From Pterois miles (taxonomy: Eukaryota; Chordata; Actinopteri; Perciformes; Scorpaenidae), in assembly GCA_947000775.1 (NCBI GenBank), contig CAMQGK010000638.1, forward strand, positions 21,076,501 through 21,140,500: 64,000 nucleotides of DNA, in the 5' to 3' direction. This document shows positions 48,630-59,874 of this stretch, piece after piece (the stretch's first letter is position 1; each line of letters opens with the position of its first letter). The position numbers and the translations under genes were made by a program. Under the pieces are notes generated by a model, which saw only the letters and a list, made by a program, of their open reading frames with translations, ran no database searches and was not told the DNA's origin.

Positions 48630-49690
48630 CAATAATATGCTTTATTAAGGACTAAAAACATATAAAATCAACAGCAAAGGATTACAGAAGCCAGACAAAA
48701 ATATTAAAGTTAAAGTTGATTCAAAAAACACCTCTTTGTTTGTAATCTAGAATACTGAGGAACTGGTTTTCCTGTTTTTGTCTGGATCATCTGGAGATTC
48801 AGTCACTTTTTTAAACGTATTGGCCAATCTCAGATGCTGAAATAATAATCCTTATGGGTGGTTTATATTGGTGTTAATGAGTGATCCCGGTTTAGCTAGC
48901 TACCCTTCTACACATAAACACAACCTTTATAACTATTTCAAATACGTTTTTAAAATGTTTTGATTGGACCAACTTTCATCATAATTTAGCTAAACGGTAT
49001 GAGTGACAGATTACCATCATGAAAAACGGAAGAAAAAAAAGATATAAGGAAAAGTTTATGTTCACCTTACTTTATTCCTTTCATTTCTCTCTAAAAACAT
49101 GAAAATATCTGAAAATAATCTCAATGGAATTGTAACTAATGGTGGGAAATTACTTCAGGGATGCACAGTAAATGATGAAAATGGTCAAATTTAACAGTGG
49201 TTCTTCCTAATATACATTATATATAATCAGAGAGAGTTTAACATGCTTTAACTGAAGAATAATTTACATATTTTATAGTTTAATGGCTTAAAGTTGATTA
49301 CTTTGCACTGAGGACAAAAAAATAAAATTGAGCACCTGTGCCAAAAAAAGACAGAAAAATGGATTTTTAATGTGCATTATACTTTGCTGATGTTATAAAG
49401 AAGACCTTAATCCATAATGTTAGCTATTTGTTATAAATATTTATTTATATTATATTATAAATTATATATATTTATATAAAGAAAATATGCAGTAATTCAT
49501 GGAGACAGAAATGTTGCTGCAGAACAGGAATGGCTCATGTTCCTCTGAGCTGCATCCCTCTTGATGTATATGTATAGGGCTGGCTCGTGGTCAGATGTTC
49601 GTGGGTGGAAGTTTGTGTGACGTGCATGTGGCCGGGTCACCTTGTGTGTGGTGTGGTGCTGCATGTTTGTTGGGGGGGGGCAGCTTGGCA
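48630..49690. other. AT-rich non-coding stretch
   Basis: No element or exon recognised. The right part has TATATTATATTATAAATTAT-type low complexity around 49440-49490. Confidence 0.55.
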
Positions 49691-49789
49691 TTTATGTGAT
49701 GGCCTCTGTGGGGGTCAAGTCAGAAAGCAGAAGTTGAAGCCAAATGGCGAAACAAAGGCAAGGCGTGGCTCTGAGTTTTATGGAGCCTG

Positions 49790-49822
<33 letters not shown>
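49691..49822 (+). repeat. Duplicated 100-bp block plus TG tract, copy 2
   Basis: TTTATGTGATGGCCTCTGTG, GAAGCCAAATGGCGAAACAA, AGGCAAGGCGTGGCTCTGAG and GTTTTATGG lead into a TG run at 49792-49822, in the same order as copy 1. Confidence 0.7.
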
Positions 49823-49825
<3 letters not shown>

Positions 49826-50079
49826 ATAGGGATAAAAGAGACACCCCGAGGACAATGGAGGTTGTGTGTAGCAGCTGACTATGGGGGAAATTATTCAAGA
49901 AACAAATTAACATTTCACTCGACCACTTGGGACACCGCCTATTAATCTCATAGAGCTATCTGAAAATGATCTGCAACATTTCTGTTAAATTCATTCTGTT
50001 GTACTAATACAGTTATATTTCAGCTGTGTTTCTGCCTGGCTCATTAAAATCCGTCTTTCAAAATATTACAGAAGTGACG

Positions 50080-50375
50080 TATACTGATCTTTTTTATTTC
50101 ATTTTTCTCAAGTGATCAGTTAATGATCTTGTCTATAAAATGTCAGAAAATAATGAAACACGCCCGCCATCACAATTTCAAAGAGCCCAATGTGACACCT
50201 TCACCTTGCTGGTTTTGTTTGACTAGCAGTCAGCAAACCCAACAATATTTGGGTATTGGGTAAAAAATCAGTAAATCCTCACATTTGAGAAGCTCAAACT
50301 GGGTAATATTTGGCATTTTTGCTTGGAAAAATATTGATTATTGATTAATCTACCAATCATGCCAACTTTAGTATA
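50080..50375 (+). mobile_element. Interspersed element with ATTGATTAATC end
   Basis: AAAATGTCAGAAAATAATGA, AGAGCCCAATGTGACACCTT, ACATTTGAGAAGCTCAAACT and TGGCATTTTTGCTTGGAAAA make up a block I recognise as a common fish non-autonomous repeat. It ends in TATTGATTATTGATTAATC. Confidence 0.5.
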
Positions 50376-51119
50376 AAGTATAAACAAAAATGTATTCAGA
50401 AGTGTCTAAATTGAAGCAGAATTACCTCTTTCAAAAGTGTAATTTCTTATTATTAGTAGCAGTAGTAGTGGAAGTATTAGTAGTTTAGTAGTAGTTTAGT
50501 ACCAGTAGTATTGCTGTTTATTTATTTATTATCATTATATTATTATATAATATTATATATTATTATATTATTATCTTATCGGTGCATTAACATATAAAAA
50601 GTATTTTATTGTTGTAGCTTGTAGAGCTTATTTTAATTATTCTATCTGTTGGGTAGTTCTGTGTTTTGTGTGCAGCCCTAATATGCAAAGAAACTGCAGT
50701 AAGAAGTATTTGTAGTTAAAGTTTCACTTTCCATTGTCCCCTCACTAGCAAACAAGACCCCGAGGTACTTGAACTCCTTCACTTGGGATAAAGACTCATT
50801 CCCTACCCGGAGTAGGCAATCCATCGGTTTCCTGCTGACAACCATGCCACTTACAGCGTTCTACTATTGTGTACTCTGGGACACTTGATTGGACTGAGCC
50901 ATTTGTAATGTCATCAGTTACACCTGAGCTTTGCATGCTAGTCATACTGTGTGCTGTGACAAAATTATATCACTGATGGAGAGATATAAAATAAAATCAA
51001 GACATACAGTGTTTGAAACAAAACAACCAACAACAGCAAACACAGAGTGAAGAAGAATTCCCCCAAGGCTTGTCTTCATATCCTGAAAACACACAGCCTC
51101 GGGGCAAATCAGCCTCTGG

Positions 51120-51900
51120 CAAGCACCAGTATCACAACAGTGGTTGTTAAAATGTGAGAATCTTCACTGATTGTCTTCCCATGCATTATTTAAAGGAGAA
51201 TGGATCATTTAGAAGCTCTAATCACACTCACTGCATCGGGGGGAGTTCTGCACAAGTGCAGAGTAAATCATAACTACGGATATGACGGCTCATTGACTTG
51301 TGTAATCATACGGTGACAGCGGGTGCTGAAAATGATCGATTTCCTCTTTTCGCTGTGTAATGAGCGAGGTTTAAACATTACAGTGGGATAAGGCTATTCC
51401 CTGCTCGGCACCGACGCTGCGGCTTGTGTTTTGTTGTGCATGCCATTAATGTGCACAGGGAAAAAGGATATCCCATACACATTCTCACCTCTAACATTTA
51501 ACAACTAGAGAGAAGGAGTAGGGCTGTCTACAGACTCAGATAATTAAACCAGAGGGAAATTATAACAACCCTCCTCCCCCCTTCTCTATTTCTTTTCTCT
51601 CACTTTGTGTGTTCACTCCCACTCTTATTGCTTGTCAGCAAATCAGCCTGGCTGCAGATGAAAATGGCAATCCTAAAAAAGGAGAAAGAAGAGGAGGAGA
51701 GTATGCATGCCGGCCACAAAGCGGACATGAAAATAATAATTTTCCATCTATTAACCTCCATCTGTGGTGTCTTTTTTGCTCAATAATTCAATCGCTGCTG
51801 TTAACGGGTGCTTTGCTGCGGCAGGTGCGAGGACCGTCGTGCAGCAGACATCATTGGGCTAATTTATAGTTTTCATTTAGCATCTTTATCACCCCATTAT
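51120..51900. other. Candidate conserved non-coding element cluster
   Basis: A long block without recognised repeats, with GTAATCATACGGTGACAGCG, AAAATGATCGATTTCCTCTT, GGGATAAGGCTATTCCCTGC, TTTTTGCTCAATAATTCAAT and GGGCTAATTTATAGTTTTCA. Its reading frames are short and lack family motifs, so it is not a likely exon. Constraint is inferred from the absence of repeats and low-complexity drift. Confidence 0.4.
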
Positions 51901-52089
51901 TTGCCATCACACACACGTACGCACACACATTCAAACAGACACCAGCACCACTGAGAGAGTCCAAAAGGTGTAATTGTTGTGCTTTTCATAGCCTTTGTGT
52001 CGTGTGTCTCATTACTGTTTGCAACACAATCAGGCCCTGCTCACCTCCGCAGCAGGGCTCGTTGACTTGACTCACACTGTGCATGCATG

Positions 52090-52090
<1 letters not shown>

Positions 52091-52126
<36 letters not shown>
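52091..52126 (+). repeat. (TG)n microsatellite
   Basis: A TG run following GCATGCATGCATG. It pairs in sequence with the AC run at 52259. Confidence 0.97.
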
Positions 52127-52127
<1 letters not shown>

Positions 52128-52257
52128 TGTGGAGTTACTAGATGTGCAGAGAGCCATGTGTAGGAGTGTAACTCCCGATGTGATTCATATCTGAGCCCTG
52201 GAATACGGTAGAATCACCAACACAAATCAGCTGTGATCAGACAGGGCCTATTACCCC

Positions 52258-52258
<1 letters not shown>

Positions 52259-52318
<60 letters not shown>
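52259..52318 (+). repeat. (AC)30 microsatellite
   Basis: A perfect AC run of about 60 bp, complementary to the TG run 130 bp to the left. Confidence 0.98.
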
Positions 52319-52320
<2 letters not shown>

Positions 52321-52599
52321 TCAACATTTACCATACAACACACATACACACAGTAAAGGCCATTGTCCAGAGAGGAGATAGAAAAGGTGGGTGACAGCGA
52401 ATGGGAGGGGTGTTTCTATGGCGACCAGGGCGACAGAAGGAAGAGGGGGTCCGCCTCCTGACCTTCATTGAGGTGAATGTATGAATCACTAAGCTGAGGC
52501 AGGACAGCCAGTCGTCACAATGCTGGAGACGAGAGCGACAGAGAGAGCGATCAGACGCCGTGTAAAAGACCATCACGGCTGTGAGCTGTGCGAGCTGCA

Positions 52600-52810
52600 G
52601 CAGTTAGTCTGAGGCACTTAGCATTAGCATCAGAAAGACATTATGCTAATAGCATCAAAGGAAGCAGCCCCCGCCTTTGTGTTTCCTGGGCCGACCCAAG
52701 GGCGCGGGAGGATTTTACATTTCAACCGCCGTTCCAGCCCTGAACTCCCAAAGCATTTGCATGAAGATACAATGAAAAATAGGGAAAATGTGATGCATTA
52801 CACTGAACGA
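52600..52810. other. Candidate regulatory block with octamer-like motifs
   Basis: ATGCTAAT near 52643 and ATTTGCAT near 52755 are octamer-type (POU factor) motifs. They lie in a repeat-free, GC-mixed block with GGGCGCGGGAGGATTTTACA. This is a motif reading only. Confidence 0.35.
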
Positions 52811-53314
52811 TGAAGCAAGGCTGTGCTTCTAAAAGGTCCACAGTCCACAGGCACTGAGAGGAATGGGTTCAAAAAAACAAGTTTAACGCAGTATACACGA
52901 CACACGAGTCTTGTGCTCCACATTCAAAATCTCACTGACATTTGTAATAATGCAATTACTAAAACTCCTAACTTGTATTATAACCTTGCTCAAAATATGT
53001 CAGGGTTTGCTTCATTTGTCTAGAAGTTGGTACATTTTAAATAAAAGTGTTTCTTATTTCTGTTTTCATTTCCCAAAAGCCCAAGACCTTCACAGGTTAA
53101 CGGTCACCCAGCGTGACAGACTGATATCACTCAAGACTTGTGGTGAGCTGCCGCGCCATGATGCTGAAGGAAGACATACCACAGGAAGCTGGTCTCTAGT
53201 TGTTATAGCTGGTCTAATTGACAGGGACAAGAACATTTGACTCTAAAGTACAAGTAATAGTACCCATGTGTGAAAACATACTCTGAGTAAATGGTAAACT
53301 GAGGCTCTCTGTAG

Positions 53315-54375
53315 CAACCTGATCTCATGAGAGGGCATATAAATAATCACCCTCATTCCCACGTCCCTAAATACTGAGGCTTTGTCATGGTCATCAGCAT
53401 TTGGTTCTACCACACATTGCATCCTTTAGCATCGGTACGAAACATACAAGGAGTTGCATTAATTACAATGGAAACTGTAACAGTAAATGCGGTGAGAAAG
53501 TGTATCAAGAGTGTGGTGACATAGTTTAAAGAGTGATAGAGACACACCGAACAGGAGGGGAGGAGGATGGGCCCAACAAGCACAGGGCTTTCCTCCAGGA
53601 GACTGAGCTGTTTATGTCCAGTGCATCACGTTATACAGTAATCAGTTTGTTCATGTCCCATGTTTACAACATTCAGCATCATTTTCACTGTAAAAATGTA
53701 GTCATTTTATGCCCAACCATGCAGTTCTTTCCTAAACCCAACTATAGTGTTATTATGTCATCATTTCAGGTTTAGTAAAGTGAGGACAAGGGTAACCATA
53801 CAGGTTTTGATGCAGAAAATCGAGTGACGCCAAGGAGTGTGATGGATGAAAAAGTGTTGTCAAAACACACCATCTTAGACATTCCACATGCAATGATAAT
53901 ACATTTTAGGCTTTTCACGTATCATTTAACGCCACATCATTACTGCGAAGAGGTCAAGGCTAGGTTTAGGCAATATAACTACTTAGTTAGGTTTAGGAAA
54001 ACATCATGATTGGGATTAAAACAAGTACGTAAACTGAAGTACAGAAAACATGTCATAAACGTAACTTCAGAATAACTCAGCAACACTTTGACATGAACAC
54101 CAGTCTCCTGGTTTAAAGTCCTGTGTTTATTGGACCCATCTACCTCCCCTCACACCCACATAAACCACTTTTTCTCACATTTTATTCTACGTCACTACCT
54201 GTGAGCATAGCATATTCACACGGATGCATTTACGTCGCAGTCAATACAGACTACGTGGCATATAAATGACACACCAAAAGCAAGAATGGCATTGTTATTG
54301 CACGCAAAATGACAAATGGAAGATGAAACATTTGCTGTGTCATTCATACGCCATTTGAGACTGGGCTGTATACAG
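53315..54375 (+). mobile_element. TTAGGTTTAGG repeat family, fullest copy
   Basis: The left end CCTGATCTCATGAGAGGGCA (53318 onward) and the reverse complement of the right end, CCCAGTCTCAAATGGCGTAT, are imperfect terminal inverted repeats. This suggests a DNA transposon of about 1.05 kb. Inside lie the GGCTTTGTCATGG block, the TCCAACAAGCACAGGGC block, one to two TTAGGTTTAGG units, the AGTCTCCTGGTTTAAAGTCC block and the GGCATATAAATGACACACC block. There is no transposase frame; the superfamily is unknown. Confidence 0.55.
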
Positions 54376-55329
54376 AGTTCGACACTTTTTTACAAAACAG
54401 GACTGCAGGACATGAATGTATGTATATGGTGATCTAAATGATGTAGATCAGACATAAACATAAACGAATAGTATTGTATTTATATGTATTTTAAGAGGAT
54501 AAGATCTCTCAGCAAAACAAAAACAAATACTGGAAATAAAATTGATTTCTTGTTTAAACTGGAGGTTATTTGTCGAGTAATAACCAGCTGAATGCCTGTC
54601 AACTAATTGTTTAATGCCTTTCTTTGACCTAAATAATGTTTTCAAGGAACTGAATTAACTATTTAGAGACTGCAAAGGCAACAGATCACCTGACACTACA
54701 CCAAACTCTCCTCCACAATGTGATACCTGCAGGACAAAGACAGTGGTGCGCTGCACTCACGCCTTTGTTTTTGAAAGCAATTTGTCGAGTGCCCCATTTA
54801 CACCATGAAATTGGAGAATGGAGGGCTCTTCCAGCAGATAAAATGAAATATCACAGGATCTGACTATAACAGCGTTTACTCCATCCAGTGTGTTATATGA
54901 GCTCTGTCCTTCCTGCGCTAAAGCACGCTTCAAGCCTATGAGAATGACTAATAACAAAGAAGAAGAGAGTCCTCCTCCACATGTATCATGTCAATCAAGG
55001 TACCACTGCTCTTCAGAGAATGCAGCAAAAGACTCCACAGGAGAAGAAAAAATGTTTGACATTGAAAAAGAAGGAGGAAAGATGATCAGGTAAAGGAAGA
55101 CCCACACAAGATGAGGAGGTGAATGGAGGGAAATAAAGGAGAAAGAAACTCTGTCACCTTGGATGAGTCATCCAAAACACCTCAGCACTTCATACTGAGA
55201 CATACAGTATAGCACAATACACTCCCTCTCCTCCTCCGGTTAGTCAAGCATCACGACACACATCCTCCACACATACAGTCACAGACACAGTGTCACCCTG
55301 TGACACAAATGTCACAGTGAGCAGACACA

Positions 55330-55650
55330 ATCAAAAACTGGATAAAAACAGCATTTAATTTGATTTCTCATCTCTCTGAATTGGCTTGTTATTGGATTGG
55401 AAAGGGTGCCCTTGACTGCCGCCGTCGCGGTTCGCTCTGCAGCGAGGATGTTCGTCATCCAGAGACAGAGAAGCGTGCTGGTCAAAGGGTAAAAATAGGC
55501 TGGAAATGAAGGGCAGAGGAATAGAGGTGGCTTGCGTTAATGCTCAAGGTGCTTTGAATTAAAAACGGGGATGTTTGCATCCTCACTGACAGACTATTGA
55601 CAGGTCAGTTTGTTTAATGGCGTCAAACTCAAACATCATAATCATCATGG
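55330..55650. other. Candidate conserved non-coding element
   Basis: GGTGCCCTTGACTGCCGCCG, TCGCTCTGCAGCGAGGATGT, GTGGCTTGCGTTAATGCTCA and GCTTTGAATTAAAAACGGGG form a repeat-free, locally GC-rich block. No frame has a recognised domain. Confidence 0.35.
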
Positions 55651-56109
55651 GAGAAAAATGTGTGTTTTGACATGAGTAGGAGAGTGGAAAAATGAAACGT
55701 ATTGCTACTCCTTTTATCTGCTGATGCTTGTTAAATGGTGGTGTTCTCTTTGTTTTTAGGCTTGTTCAGGTCGACCACATTTTGGATGAGGGCTAATTAT
55801 CCATGGGTTCCCTTTGGGTCAATGCTTTTGTTGTAAAATAATTTAAATGGACTGCATTTATGTAGGGCTTTTATCCAGTTCATTTACAAATGCTTAGATA
55901 ATGGCATGGCATGAACATAGAAATGAAATGATGAATACAAAAGAAAGGTACCTGCACCCTGGAATCACATCTCTCTTTAGCTTTTTTTTTTTTTTTTTTT
56001 TAACAAACTGAATAAAGCTTTCTTTTGTATTCTCATTGTTTGCATCTACCACCCATCCCACTAAGGTTTTGTGGATGTGTGCACAAAGAATAGTGTGTGC
56101 TAACTGCAT

Positions 56110-56250
56110 ATTTTGCAGGAATAGTATGGTGTATAATAATATGTTTGTATGGTAAATATGAAGCTGCAGACAGTTAGCTTAGTACAAAAACTGGAAACAG
56201 AGGGTAGCAGCTAGCCTGGCCCTGTCCAAAGGTTACAGAATCTGCCTATA
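56110..56250 (+). mobile_element. Repeat N fragment, forward
   Basis: GGTAAATATGAAGCTGCAGA, CAGTTAGCTTAG and AGCTAGCCTGGCCCTGTCCA are characteristic of the family. A reverse copy is at 57525-57645. Confidence 0.4.
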
Positions 56251-56286
56251 TACAGTATCAGCACCTATCATACAGAACGACTGAGT

Positions 56287-56500
56287 TTAAAGGTAACTGT
56301 CACAACCTGGCACAAGGCTGGACAAAGGAGGGGAGGACACACATGAGTTATAACGAAAAGGACGTTTATTTTACAGAACTAAAAGGGAAATTAGGGTAAT
56401 GATAAGCTAAATGTAACAAAACCAAACGGGGGGATGCCAGGGGAAAAGCAGACTAGCTGACTGCCACTAGCTTATATAGTCTACAGCTAGACCAGGTGAG
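56287..56500 (+). mobile_element. LTR-like or TIR fragment starting TGTCACAACCTGG
   Basis: CTGTCACAACCTGGCACAAG followed by a purine-rich body, TATATAGTCTACAGC and ACCAGGTGAGCTGAATTTCC has the style of the element at 38078. The right border is not clear. Confidence 0.3.
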
Positions 56501-56929
56501 CTGAATTTCCCTGATGACCCGACTGCACCCACCAGTCTCCTGGAGGGAGAGGCTGCTTCAGAAAACCAGCCCAAATACATTTTCTGGCATATCCAGATTG
56601 TATCCAGATTGATTTTAGAAAGTGTGGACGAAAAAAAAAAAAAACACATGAAATGTGATTTTTGCAAGTCAGATCCAAACCATATTTGGAGGTGGTTTGA
56701 AATGCGATTCCTATCAGCTTTCTGCAGATACGTCTCAGTCCAGACGCTCAAATCAGATTTAAAAGTGTGGAAGTGCAGAATTTATGCAGCTACTCCATGC
56801 AGCTACATGGAGGAGAACAACAGTATGTGGACAGAAGCCAAAATAAATTGTCTGCTGGCACTTTCACGCTTTCACTTTTTGCTGCTTCCCCTTAACATTG
56901 CAATGGGTACCGGCCTCCATCGCTGAGTT

Positions 56930-57260
56930 TGTCTGGTGCAATGGAGGAGTGTTTCTATATCGTGACTTGACAGCAAACAGTATAGAAACAAAGAGGATAC
57001 CAGTGTTTTTAATTTTTTTTTTTTCTGACAATAGCCACTGCCGCCATTTTGGACTGAAAATGCTTATTATATTTATAAGGTTTTACTGAATCAAATATGA
57101 CCATAGAATGGAAATAATATTGTTTTACTTTTGGACGGCACTTTTTAGGTGGACTTTTCACAGGCATCCGGCAGTCACTTTCAGTCCAAAATGGCGGAAG
57201 TGTACTGTAGCTCTGCTGCAGGGGCGCTGATGTTGCAATGGAACAAACAACTGACTTTCA
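56930..57260 (-). repeat. Repeat O, copy 2 with internal inverted ends
   Basis: ACTGCCGCCATTTTGGACTG at 57040 and its reverse-style counterpart CAGTCCAAAATGGCGGAAGT at 57180 give this block a fold-back layout around the AT-rich middle. The segment 57030-57150 is the partner of the copy at 38837. Confidence 0.45.
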
Positions 57261-57524
57261 CTTCTTGGCAATATAACTTCTTTGTTGACGGTGTGATAGT
57301 TTGAGGAGTGAATGCTTCCACACTGGAAAGCTGCATTACCAGCATACATAAGTATTTGCGCTGATGTCATTACCACAGCAACCCATTCAGAGAGGCAATA
57401 TCTGGATACAAATCTGATCTGATCACTGGCAAATAATACTGCAGATAGTTGGTCTTAAATATATAGATTTGAGAAACAAGTCGGATTTGTCTGCAGTCTG
57501 AACATTGTGAAAAAAAACAAGACA

Positions 57525-57645
57525 GGCCTATAATGTGTTAATTAGTGAGCTTTTGAAGTGTTGGAAGGAGGATTTTGTTACCTTTGGACAAAACCAGGCT
57601 AGCCATTTCCCCCAGTTTTCAGTCTTTATGCGAATCTAAACTAAC
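57525..57645 (-). mobile_element. Repeat N fragment, reverse
   Basis: TTTGTTACCTTTGGACAAAA, CCAGGCTAGCCATTTCCCCC and TTTTCAGTCTTTATGCGAAT are the reverse complement of 56150-56240. A LINE-like tail abuts on its right. Confidence 0.4.
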
Positions 57646-57654
57646 TTTTGGCAA

Positions 57655-57710
57655 TCCCGAATTTCCCTCCAGGGATTAATAAAGGTTCATCTTATCTTAT
57701 CTTATCGTAG
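57655..57710 (+). mobile_element. LINE-like 3' tail with CTTAT repeats
   Basis: CCCGAATTTCCCTCCAGGGA, TTAATAAAGG and three CTTAT units match the tail at 42108 in layout. Nothing upstream is recognisable as the same element. Confidence 0.5.
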
Positions 57711-58119
57711 CCTTACATTTAGTGTACAGACATTGGAGAATGGTATCAACCTTCTCATCAACCTCAAGATAATGAATGAGAGTATTTCAATAATTAAAGA
57801 GTAAGATTTTAATATTTGATGTTTAGGCTGTATATTAACCTTGTATATTGTATATTGTATTGTATATTGTGAAGAATTAATACATTGGCAGCATCTAAAG
57901 AGCAGGTTGACAATAAAATGAGAAACAGAATTCTTTGGATGTAAATATGGCGTCCGAGGCTCTCCTCCTCCCCCAATAAAAGATGGAAGCTGAGTCCTCA
58001 CTAAACCACGGCTGACTAAATGAGACGCGTGTTCGGAAATCCTCAGGGAAGATTGACATTGAGGGGAGAGGGCCGTCTGTATCACTTCGCTGCATAGATC
58101 ACAAACCAATAACAGGGCT

Positions 58120-58330
58120 CATTTCCCTCCTGTCCCAGAGGGTCGGCCTCCAGGGTCAGAGGGGGGTGTCGCCGCAGTTAAGCCCCCAGCAGGAGGAGGC
58201 GTGGTGGGCCGTAACCTGCCTGATGACGCAGCTCTATCTGTTTCCAGAGCATCTGTTCCCATCTTATAGACGGGCAGACACACTTACACAGGACGTCTAT
58301 AGTTACAATGCAAGACGACACCTGAGCTGA
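58120..58330. other. GC-rich non-coding block
   Basis: GGTGTCGCCGCAGTTAAGCC and GTAACCTGCCTGATGACGCA stand out from AT-rich surroundings. It may be a regulatory element; nothing coding is seen. Confidence 0.25.
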
Positions 58331-58473
58331 GTGTCGTCATGTCTGCAGGTGGCCCACTAACACATTTAGCCACATTACAATTTTTTATTTATTTTCTATA
58401 TATATCTTTATACTGTATACTAAAATACCATTAGTTTGAGCAGTAGTTAGTGGTGATATTCTGTAGTATTTAT

Positions 58474-59022
58474 CAGTGGTGGAAGATGTATAAAGAGCTT
58501 ATACCTAAGTAAAAAAAAAAAAAAAAAAAAGCAACACAAAACACTGCTACTTTACACTTTGGTACAAGTAAAAGTCCCGCATTCAAAGTCTTCAGTTAAT
58601 ATGCAAAGATATTAGCATCAAAATATACTTTAAGTATCAAAATTTAAAATACTCATTTTGCAGAAAGGCCCATTTTGCAGTAATATATACTATATTATTG
58701 AATTATAATTAGTGATGCATGTGTTCTTCACTATAACGTTGCAGCTGGTAAAGGTTGTAAGTTCAAGTATTTCTGGGGAACATAACCTGTAATACATAAT
58801 AATGCATTATTTTATTTTTGTTATTTTCTATTAATAATCTGAATATGCAAAGTAACTAGTTACTAAAGCAGTTAAATAAATGTAGTGGAGAAAAAGTATT
58901 TGCTTTCAAAATGGAGTGGAATAAAAGTATAAAGTAACATAAAATGCACTCAAGTGAAGAACAAGTATCTCATAATCGTACTTAAGTACAGTACTTTAGA
59001 ACATAGTTATATTCCACCACTT
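58474..59022. mobile_element. Non-autonomous hAT-like transposon with 8-bp target duplication
   Basis: The left end CAGTGGTGGAA and the reverse complement of the right end, AAGTGGTGGAA, are terminal inverted repeats. The 8-bp flanks GTATTTAT (58466-58473) and CTATTTAT (59023-59030) match at seven positions, the duplication size of hAT elements. The interior is AT-rich and carries no transposase frame. A poly-A run at about 58510-58530 lies inside. Confidence 0.7.
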
Positions 59023-59379
59023 CTATTTATAATAGTTTTTCATCCCTGACAATAATATTTTAGGAGAAAAATGCACTCGAGTTCATGAATACTAGCATTT
59101 TTACAGAAATAATCAAAAAGAAAAAGTCAAATACTATAATGGCATTTCATATTGGCACAAAATATCAGCCTTCTCACCAACAAGTGCTTTAACATTATTA
59201 TCATTTTGTGTATGAAAAATTAACCTGCTTTCTGTACATCTAGAATATTTTTACGTTACTGTCTCAGTGGAATGCTCAAAAAACATTTCAAGATTTACTG
59301 GAGGTGATCAAATATTTTCCATGTCCACTACAAGCAAATACTACATCAAATTCTATTAATAATGTATTATTTTATACGT

Positions 59380-59756
59380 GGGCTGCACGGTGGTGCAGTG
59401 GTTAGCGCTGTCGCCTCACAGCAAGAGGGTCGCAGGTTCGATTCCGGCTTGGAACTCTTCTGTGTGGAGTTTGCATGTTCTCCCCGTGTAAGCGTGGGTT
59501 TTCTCCGGGTACTCCGGCTTCCTCCCACAGTCCAAAGACATGCTGTTTAGGTTAATTGATGACTCTAAATTGCCCGTAGGTGTGGATGTGAGTGTGAATG
59601 GTTGTGTCTATATGTTGTCTGTCTCTATGTGCCCTGCGATGGACTGGCGACCTGTCCAGGGTGAACCCCGCCTTTGCCCAATGCCAGCTGGGATCGGCTC
59701 CAGCCTCCCGGCGACCCCTAACGGGATAAGCGGTTGACGATGGATGGATGGATGGA
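59380..59756 (+). mobile_element. tRNA-derived SINE, family A, full copy with target duplication
   Basis: The head resembles a tRNA promoter: GTGGTGCAGTGGTTAG (A box) and GGTTCGATTCC (B box). A body follows and the tail is a short ATGG repeat. The 12-bp flanks at 59368-59379 and 59757-59768 match at 11 positions (TATTTTATACGT against TATTTTATATGT), a target-site duplication as left by LINE-driven insertion. Two more copies lie in this window on the other strand. Confidence 0.8.
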
Positions 59757-59874
59757 TATTTTATATGTCAATCATCTTATATGTATTATAAGTGTACAAA
59801 CATCATTAGTGACTTATTGGACTCAATCATTTGCCTTTTCATCTTTGTAATGAAACAATGTCAAAACACGTAAG

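Noticed and set aside
57702..58109. 135-codon minus-strand frame
   Set aside because: It has no family resemblance, unremarkable composition and no splice evidence; it begins in unique DNA and runs into TATTG-rich low complexity.
59380..59470. tRNA gene from A-box and B-box matches
   Set aside because: The boxes belong to SINE heads. The sequences do not fold into a full cloverleaf with an anticodon arm, and bodies and tails follow. The same holds for 46580-46648 and 45552-45640.
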